Source: Roseobacter sp. GAI101 | GTDB lineage: Bacteria > Pseudomonadota > Alphaproteobacteria > Rhodobacterales > Rhodobacteraceae | Assembly (NCBI RefSeq): GCF_000156335.1 | Contig: NZ_DS999214.1 | Span: 15,845 to 53,164, forward strand | DNA: 37,320 bases | Direction: 5' to 3' | In this document: positions 32,641 to 37,320 of the stretch, piece by piece | Layout of the letters: each line of letters starts with the position of its first letter | How positions within the stretch are numbered: the stretch's first letter is position 1 | Translations under genes and position numbers: made by a program | Notes under the pieces: model-generated | Seen by the model: only the letters and a program-made list of their open reading frames with translations | Databases searched by the model: none | Told to the model about the DNA's origin: nothing

Positions 32641-33081
32641 CTAAAGTTTATCAAGCAACGTCAGCAGCCGGTCAACCTCGCGGGGGGTCAGGTTGCTGAC
32701 AGTCTCGGCGGAAATGGCATGGGCGACTGTGATGGCCTCGGCCGAGAACTCCTTGCCCGTTTCCGTCAGCGAAATTTCGAGGCGCCGCATGTCGGTCGCT
32801 GATGGGGTACTTTGCACCAGACCCTTCTTGCGCAATCTGTCCACCACGCCCTTTGTCGTCGCCGCGTCCATGCCGACCAGACGACCAAGCTGGTTCTGGC
32901 TGATACAGACTTCGTCGCGCAGCTTGGCCAGCACGGCGAATTGCGTCGGCGTGATGTCAGGCATCCTCTTGTTGAAGATCTCAAGGTGGCGCTGGTTCGC
33001 AAGGCGCAGCTTGAAACCGACCTGGTCTTCCAGCTGATAGGGTGGTGCCGCGCGGCGCGGTGAATTTGCCGTTTCGGCCAA
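32641..33081 (-). CDS. MarR family transcriptional regulator
   Basis: 146-residue winged-helix regulator. The recognition region is SQNQLGRLVGMDAATTKGVVDRLRKKGLV, of which GMDAATTKGVVDRL is diagnostic, and the wing reads DMRRLEISLTETG. The best start is TTG 33081, with a weak GGA upstream; an in-frame TAA lies 16 codons before and there is no ATG alternative before the conserved domain. It is convergent with the DUF1185 operon and divergent from the Rieske gene. Nicotinate pathways in Pseudomonas and Bordetella are also controlled by a MarR protein (NicR), so control of this N-heterocycle cluster is plausible, acting at 33177-33194 and 24613-24653. Confidence 0.88.
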   Translation of the reverse strand: MAETANSPRRAAPPYQLEDQVGFKLRLANQRHLEIFNKRMPDITPTQFAVLAKLRDEVCISQNQLGRLVGMDAATTKGVVDRLRKKGLVQSTPSATDMRRLEISLTETGKEFSAEAITVAHAISAETVSNLTPREVDRLLTLLDKL

Positions 33082-33173
33082 AGTGATGTCCAGTATCTTG
33101 GTGCTTCTGCGTATTTCTTATGCATTATCATCCCATGGATTTTATCTGGGGTCTACATGATATCAGATCAAAA

Positions 33174-33194
33174 ATATTGTTTGACAGCTAACAA
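33174..33194. promoter_or_regulatory. Operator/promoter candidate between marR and the Rieske gene
   Basis: TTGTT (33177-33181) and AACAA (33190-33194) form an imperfect dyad overlapping a consensus -35 box TTGACA (33181-33186) on the plus strand. The string ATATTGTTTG (33174-33183) recurs on the minus strand at 24646-24637 in the enamidase/fpr promoter. The rest of the 157-nt gap is AT-rich and shows only a short TGATATCA palindrome at 33158-33165. No convincing -10 box was found. Confidence 0.45.
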
Positions 33195-33238
33195 GTTTTT
33201 GGTCCTTCATGTGAGGTGTAAACACAAGGAGTAATGCT

Positions 33239-34306
33239 TTGTCCTTTGTCAGAAACGCATGGTACGTCGCAGGGTGGTCAACGGACTTTGGCGACGACCT
33301 GGTGCCTTTAACCCTGCTTGCCCAGAATATCGTGGTGTTCCGGTGCAGCGATGGTCAGCTTGCTGCCTTGGAGGATCGCTGCCCGCACCGGTTGCTGCCC
33401 TTGTCCAAGGGTAAGCGCATCGGTGATACCATTCAATGCGGCTATCACGGCATGACCTTTGACGCGGGCGGGCAATGTGTGCGCGTGCCGGGCCAGTCGA
33501 ACCTGCCCACCAGCGCCTATGTCGACAGTTTCCCGGTGCTTGAGCGTCATGGAATTGTCTTCATCTGGATGGGGGACGCCGAAAAGGCCGACACCGCTTT
33601 GGCTTTTGACATGCCCGAACTGTCGGAGGATGGCTGGCACCTGCACCACGGCGACAAGCTGCACATCAAGGCGAATTATCTGAATGTCGCGGAAAACTTG
33701 GTTGATCCTGCGCATGTCAGTTTTGTGCATCCAACCACGCTGGGCAATGCTGCGTCTGAAAACGTGCCGGTGCATGTGAAAACAGCGGACGAAGCCATCG
33801 TCGCATGGCGCTGGATCAGGGATGCTGAACCGATCGGCTTTTTCAAGCAATTTGGCGGCTTCGACGGCAATGTCGACCGCTGGCATTATTACTACCTTCA
33901 CCTGCCTTCCACGGCGGTGATCGATTTCAGATCAGCCGATGCTGCGCTTGAACTTCCCGAAGAAGAACGCAACAAAGGTGTGCGTATCTTTGCGCTGCAT
34001 TTCGTCACGCCTGTGACCGAGGATTATACGATCGACCACTGGATGCATCTGCGGAACACGGCCCTTGGCGATGATGCCGCATCTGAACAGATGGACGCGA
34101 TGTTCCGCGTCGCCTTTGCCGAGGACAAGTCGATACTTGAAGCGATCCACGAGGAAGAACAGCGGCCGCAAAAACGCAAGCCGATCCGCATTGCCATCGA
34201 CAAGGGGCCCAATGTCTACCGCAAGCGCATCCGCGACCGGATTGAGGCCGAAGCGACCGATGATCTGGGCGAACCCGTGTCACCGGTCTTTGTCCAGCAC
34301 GACTGA
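33239..34306 (+). CDS. Rieske non-heme iron oxygenase (VanA-like)
   Basis: 355-residue oxygenase alpha subunit. The Rieske ligands are C48, H50, C67 and H70 (CPHR...CGYH). The mononuclear iron site is N153-L-V-D156-P-A-H159...H164 (ENLVDPAHVSFVH). Size and motifs match the vanillate O-demethylase-like group, which removes O- or N-methyl groups or hydroxylates. The start is TTG 33239, supported by AAGGAG 7 nt upstream and by the family N-terminus SFVRNAWYVAGW. No VanB-type reductase gene is adjacent, so electrons may come from the Fpr at 24673 or from elsewhere. It precedes an ABC binding-protein gene, suggesting it acts on the imported compound. Confidence 0.9.
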   Translation: MSFVRNAWYVAGWSTDFGDDLVPLTLLAQNIVVFRCSDGQLAALEDRCPHRLLPLSKGKRIGDTIQCGYHGMTFDAGGQCVRVPGQSNLPTSAYVDSFPVLERHGIVFIWMGDAEKADTALAFDMPELSEDGWHLHHGDKLHIKANYLNVAENLVDPAHVSFVHPTTLGNAASENVPVHVKTADEAIVAWRWIRDAEPIGFFKQFGGFDGNVDRWHYYYLHLPSTAVIDFRSADAALELPEEERNKGVRIFALHFVTPVTEDYTIDHWMHLRNTALGDDAASEQMDAMFRVAFAEDKSILEAIHEEEQRPQKRKPIRIAIDKGPNVYRKRIRDRIEAEATDDLGEPVSPVFVQHD

Positions 34307-34356
34307 CCATAAATAACGCCGCAAAAGACGGCACCTACAACAGAGAGGACACCAAA

Positions 34357-35574
34357 ATGAACAGAAACACATTCCTGAAAACCCTAGCAGGGGCCGCCGC
34401 CCTAAGCATGACGGGCCTTGCCGCGTTTGCCCAATCGGGCGAGCCGATCAAGGTTGGCGAGATCAACCACTACAAACGCATGGCCGCCTTTGCAGAGCCT
34501 TACAAGAAGGGCATCGAACTCCGGCTGGAAGAGATCAACGGCGCTGGCGGTGTGTTGGGCCGTCCGCTTGAGTTCGTATTCCGCGACGACCAGGGCGACC
34601 CCGGCGAGGCGATCAAAATTGCCGAAGAACTGATGACCAGCGAAGGCACTGTGATGCTGACCGGTACGATCCTGTCGAACGTGGGTTTGGCAATCTCGTC
34701 CGTCGCGGCGGAAAAGGAGTGGGTTTATCTGGCCTCTGAACCACTTGCTGATGCGTTGACGTGGTCGCAGGGCAATCCGTGGACGTTCCGTCTGCGCACC
34801 TCGACCTATATGCAAGCCGCAATGCTGGCTGAACAGGCGGCCAAAACTGACGCGATGAAATACGCCACCATCGCGCCCAACTATGCCTATGGCAAAGACG
34901 CGGTTGCCGCGTTCAAGGAAGTGCTGACCCAGCTGAAGCCGGGCGTTGAATTCGTCGGCGAACAGTGGCCCGCCCTGTTCAAGATCGACGCCGGTGCCGA
35001 GGTGCAGGCGCTGGAACGGTCCAAACCCGACGCGATCTATAACGTGACATTCGGCCCGGATCTGGCCAAATTTGTCCGCGAAGGGAACACACGCGGTCTG
35101 TTTGATGGTCGCACGGTTTACGGCCTGCTGTCAGGCGAACCGGAATACCTTGAACCGCTGGCAGATGAAGCGCCTGAGGGTTGGATCGTGACGGGCTATC
35201 CTTGGTATGACTTCACCGAAGCGGATGGCGACAACAAGGTGTTCGTCGATGCCTATCAGGCACGCTTCAATGAAACGCCGAAACTGGGGTCTCTTGTGGG
35301 CTATATGACGGCTGAAACAGTTGCCGCAGCGATCCACAAAGCGGGATCTACCGAAAGCGATGCAATCCGCATGGCGTTCGAAGGGCTGGACGTGACCACA
35401 CCCGTGGGCGATATCACCTTCCGCGAAATCGATAACCAAGCAACCTTGGGTGCCTTTGTCGGTACGACCGCACTCAGGGACGGTGCAGGCGTGATGACCG
35501 ATTGGACGTACATGGATGGTGCCAACTATCTGCCATCCGACGAAGAAGTCTCGAAACTGCGCCCGGCTGACTAA
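34357..35574 (+). CDS. Branched-chain amino acid-type ABC transporter substrate-binding protein
   Basis: 405-residue periplasmic protein with a signal peptide (MNRNTFLKTLAGAAALSMTG...FAQ), cleaved near AFA-QSG. The mature part starts EPIKVGEINHYKRMAAFAEP, followed by EEINGAGGVLGRPLEFVFRDDQGDP, of which INGAGGVLGRPLE is the Liv/HAAT hallmark. GAGAGGA lies about 8 nt upstream. It is the second such binding protein in the window and is not close to the first in sequence. The ligand is unknown, but its position after the Rieske oxygenase favours an aromatic or heteroaromatic acid or betaine. A strong hairpin separates it from the permease gene. Confidence 0.92.
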   Translation: MNRNTFLKTLAGAAALSMTGLAAFAQSGEPIKVGEINHYKRMAAFAEPYKKGIELRLEEINGAGGVLGRPLEFVFRDDQGDPGEAIKIAEELMTSEGTVMLTGTILSNVGLAISSVAAEKEWVYLASEPLADALTWSQGNPWTFRLRTSTYMQAAMLAEQAAKTDAMKYATIAPNYAYGKDAVAAFKEVLTQLKPGVEFVGEQWPALFKIDAGAEVQALERSKPDAIYNVTFGPDLAKFVREGNTRGLFDGRTVYGLLSGEPEYLEPLADEAPEGWIVTGYPWYDFTEADGDNKVFVDAYQARFNETPKLGSLVGYMTAETVAAAIHKAGSTESDAIRMAFEGLDVTTPVGDITFREIDNQATLGAFVGTTALRDGAGVMTDWTYMDGANYLPSDEEVSKLRPAD

Positions 35575-35585
35575 ACAGCGGTGCC

Positions 35586-35611
35586 GCTCCGGAAGGGTCG
35601 CCTTCCGGAGC
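35586..35611 (+). terminator. Strong hairpin between binding-protein and permease genes
   Basis: GCTCCGGAAGG (35586-35596) pairs perfectly with CCTTCCGGAGC (35601-35611) around GTCG, followed by ATCGTCTTTTCCC. It is probably a partial terminator or RNA-stabilising end that keeps binding protein in excess, as proposed for 1200-1225. Confidence 0.65.
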
Positions 35612-35644
35612 ATCGTCTTTTCCCAAAATTTATGAGGTTGGCTG

Positions 35645-37320
35645 ATGGGCCTTTTTATCGCACAGATTCTGACTGGGCTTGCCAATGCTGGTGCGCTTTT
35701 CATGGTCGCGTCTGGCTTGTCGCTGATCTTTGGTGTGACCCGTATCGTAAACTTTGCCCACGGGTCTTTTTATATGCTGGGGGCCTATGTCGGCTATTCC
35801 CTGATGCAGGTTCTCCCCGGTGTTGTCGGATTTTGGGGCGCTATTTTGCTTGCGGGTCTGATTGTCGGCCTGATTGGTGTCATCGTCGAAGTCTGCGTGC
35901 TGCGCCCTGTCTATAGCGCGCCTGAACTGTTCCAACTGGTCGCAACCTTCGGGGTGATCTTGGTGATCCAAGACCTTGCCCTGATGATCTGGGGACCCCA
36001 AGATTTGCTGGGGCCGCGTGCCCCGGGCCTCAAGGGGGTGATCCGGATTATGGGCGAACCGGTGCCACAATATGACATCGCGCTGATCATCATTACGCCA
36101 TTCGTCGCCCTTGCGCTTTGGTATCTGATCACCCGCACCCGTGTCGGCGTTCTGGTCCGTGCGGCGACGCAGGACCGCGAAATGGTCAGCGCACTTGGCG
36201 TCAATCAGGCATGGCTGTTCACCGGCGTCTTCTTTCTGGGTTGTGCCTTGGCGGGTCTTGGCGGTGCGCTGCAACTGCCCAAGGGCGGTGCCGATCTGCT
36301 GATGGATTTCACCATTCTGGGCGCTGTCTTTGTTGTCGTTGTCATTGGCGGCATGGGGTCATTGCCGGGTGCCTATCTGGCTGCGGTCATCATTTCCGTA
36401 CTTAACGTGTTTGGCGTCACCTATGCGCCGCAATCCACACTTGTTCTGATGTTCCTTGTGATGATCGTCGTGCTTATGTTCCGCCCCTTTGGCCTGCTGG
36501 GCAAAGAGGAAATCGCAGGCGAACATGGCCAAGTCGGTGAACCCGAACGCCCCATCAAGCCCGCAGGTCAACGTGTCCGTTTGCTGGTGGCGTTTGGTTT
36601 GGTGATCCTCGGGTTGCTGCCGCTTTATGGCAGTAATTTCTCGGTCGTGCTGGTCACCGATATCATGATTTTCTGTCTGTTCGCCGCATCCCTGCATTTC
36701 ATGCTGGGCCAAGGTGGTCTGGTCAGCTTTGGGCACGCTGCATTCTTTGGCGGCGGTGCCTATGCGGCCGCATTGTTCGTCACTTATGCCGATACTCCGA
36801 TGGAACTGGCACTGATCCTCGCACCGCTTTGCGCCGGGCTAGCGGCGATCGTCATCGGCTGGGTCTGCCTGCGATCAACCGGGGTCTACTTCGCCATGCT
36901 GACGCTGGCCTTTGGCCAACTTCTCTGGAGCCTTGCGTTCCAGTGGGGGGACGTCACCGGCGGCGATGACGGGCTGGTTAACATCTGGCCCTCTGCCTGG
37001 GCATCGGACAACAGCGTCTATTACTACATCGCGTTCATCCTTTGTGTCGGTGGCATTCTGCTGCTGCGCCAAGCGGCCCATGCGCCCTTTGGCTATGCCA
37101 TGCGCGCGGCCCGCGACAGCGCTCGCCAAGCCGAGGCGATGGGGATCAACACCAAGCATATCCAGTGGGTTGCCTTTACCTTTGCGGGGACGATGGCCGG
37201 GCTTGCGGGCGGGTTGTTCGTCTTTTCCAAGGGCAGTATTTTCCCGAACGAACTTGAAACCGCCCGCAGTTTCGACGCGTTGATCGTCGTGTTCCTGGGT
37301 GGGGTCAAAACCCTGTCGGG
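35645..37320 (+). CDS. Fused LivH-LivM ABC permease (3' end beyond window)
   Basis: Open frame from ATG 35645 to the end of the window, about 558 codons without a stop. The first half is LivH-like, with IVNFAHGSFYMLGAYVG, TRTRVGVLVRAATQDREM, the loop VVIGGMGSLPGAYLAA and RPFGLLGKEE. After a hydrophilic linker (about residues 287-315) a LivM-like half begins, with LHFMLGQGGLVSFGHAAFFGGG and MRAARDSARQAEAMGI, so both permease subunits are on one chain. In the first transporter of this window they are separate genes. The start is weakly supported by a ribosome site, but MGLFIAQILTGLANAGALF is a normal LivH opening. The ATPase genes presumably follow outside the window. Confidence 0.9.
   Translation, partial: MGLFIAQILTGLANAGALFMVASGLSLIFGVTRIVNFAHGSFYMLGAYVGYSLMQVLPGVVGFWGAILLAGLIVGLIGVIVEVCVLRPVYSAPELFQLVATFGVILVIQDLALMIWGPQDLLGPRAPGLKGVIRIMGEPVPQYDIALIIITPFVALALWYLITRTRVGVLVRAATQDREMVSALGVNQAWLFTGVFFLGCALAGLGGALQLPKGGADLLMDFTILGAVFVVVVIGGMGSLPGAYLAAVIISVLNVFGVTYAPQSTLVLMFLVMIVVLMFRPFGLLGKEEIAGEHGQVGEPERPIKPAGQRVRLLVAFGLVILGLLPLYGSNFSVVLVTDIMIFCLFAASLHFMLGQGGLVSFGHAAFFGGGAYAAALFVTYADTPMELALILAPLCAGLAAIVIGWVCLRSTGVYFAMLTLAFGQLLWSLAFQWGDVTGGDDGLVNIWPSAWASDNSVYYYIAFILCVGGILLLRQAAHAPFGYAMRAARDSARQAEAMGINTKHIQWVAFTFAGTMAGLAGGLFVFSKGSIFPNELETARSFDALIVVFLGGVKTLS

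Noticed and set aside
33158..33165. TGATATCA palindrome
   Set aside because: An 8-bp palindrome in AT-rich intergenic DNA is expected by chance and has no second copy at a related promoter.
1..37320. CRISPR arrays, insertion sequences, integrases, attachment sites, tRNA or rRNA genes, defence or toxin-antitoxin genes
   Set aside because: No direct-repeat arrays, transposase or integrase motifs, or RNA gene structures were found on either strand. The window looks purely metabolic.

Overview
The window looks like a chromosomal catabolic region of an aerobic alphaproteobacterium. High GC content, tight ATGA-type gene overlaps, two branched-chain-amino-acid-type (Liv/HAAT) ABC transporters, a TRAP solute-binding protein and many acyl-CoA enzymes suggest a Rhodobacteraceae/Roseobacter-group organism; this is inferred from gene style, with no rRNA or marker gene to prove it. 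I saw no tRNA, rRNA, CRISPR array, insertion sequence, prophage or plasmid gene. Coding density is very high and no gene-free stretch exceeds 300 bases; the longest gaps are 17230-17519, 33082-33238 and 17988-18131, and all three hold candidate regulatory sites.

Layout. (1) 1-4973 (+): a Liv-type ABC transporter (binding protein cut at the window edge, livH, livM, livG, livF). A hairpin follows that also buries the ribosome site of the next gene, then 5061-10149 (+): serine hydrolase, acetoacetyl-CoA synthetase, TesB thioesterase and a COG3618 amidohydrolase. (2) 17987-10171 (-): DUF3237 protein, acyl-CoA ligase, 3-hydroxyacyl-CoA dehydrogenase, enoyl-CoA hydratase, acyl-CoA dehydrogenase, two short-chain dehydrogenases and a VOC protein, which together make a beta-oxidation-type operon. 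(3) 18132-23345: a MarR regulator with a feruloyl-CoA-synthetase-like ligase (+), then a crotonase and a TRAP binding protein (-), then a divergent amidohydrolase (+) behind a perfect 20-bp palindrome. This set resembles hydroxycinnamate (cou-type) catabolic regulons.

(4) 23352-33081 is the most unusual part. It holds an enamidase-like amidohydrolase (-) and, divergent from it, a ferredoxin-NADP reductase, a molybdenum hydroxylase (FAD subunit plus a fused [2Fe-2S]/Mo subunit), a 6-hydroxynicotinate-reductase-like protein, an ApbE-like UPF0280 protein and two tandem DUF1185 paralogues, closed by a convergent MarR gene. Hydroxylase, ring reductase and enamidase are the first three steps of the reductive nicotinate pathway known from Eubacterium barkeri, here rebuilt in an apparently aerobic bacterium with partners that have no assigned role. 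(5) 33239-37320 (+): a Rieske oxygenase, a second Liv-type binding protein and a fused LivH-LivM permease that runs off the end.

Working model (inference): an N-heteroaromatic acid, possibly carrying a methyl group removed by the Rieske enzyme, is imported by the 34357 ABC system, hydroxylated by the Mo enzyme, reduced by the Hnr-like protein and opened by the enamidase. The carbon skeleton could then pass to acyl-CoA chemistry like that encoded at 10-20 kb. The real substrate cannot be read from the sequence.
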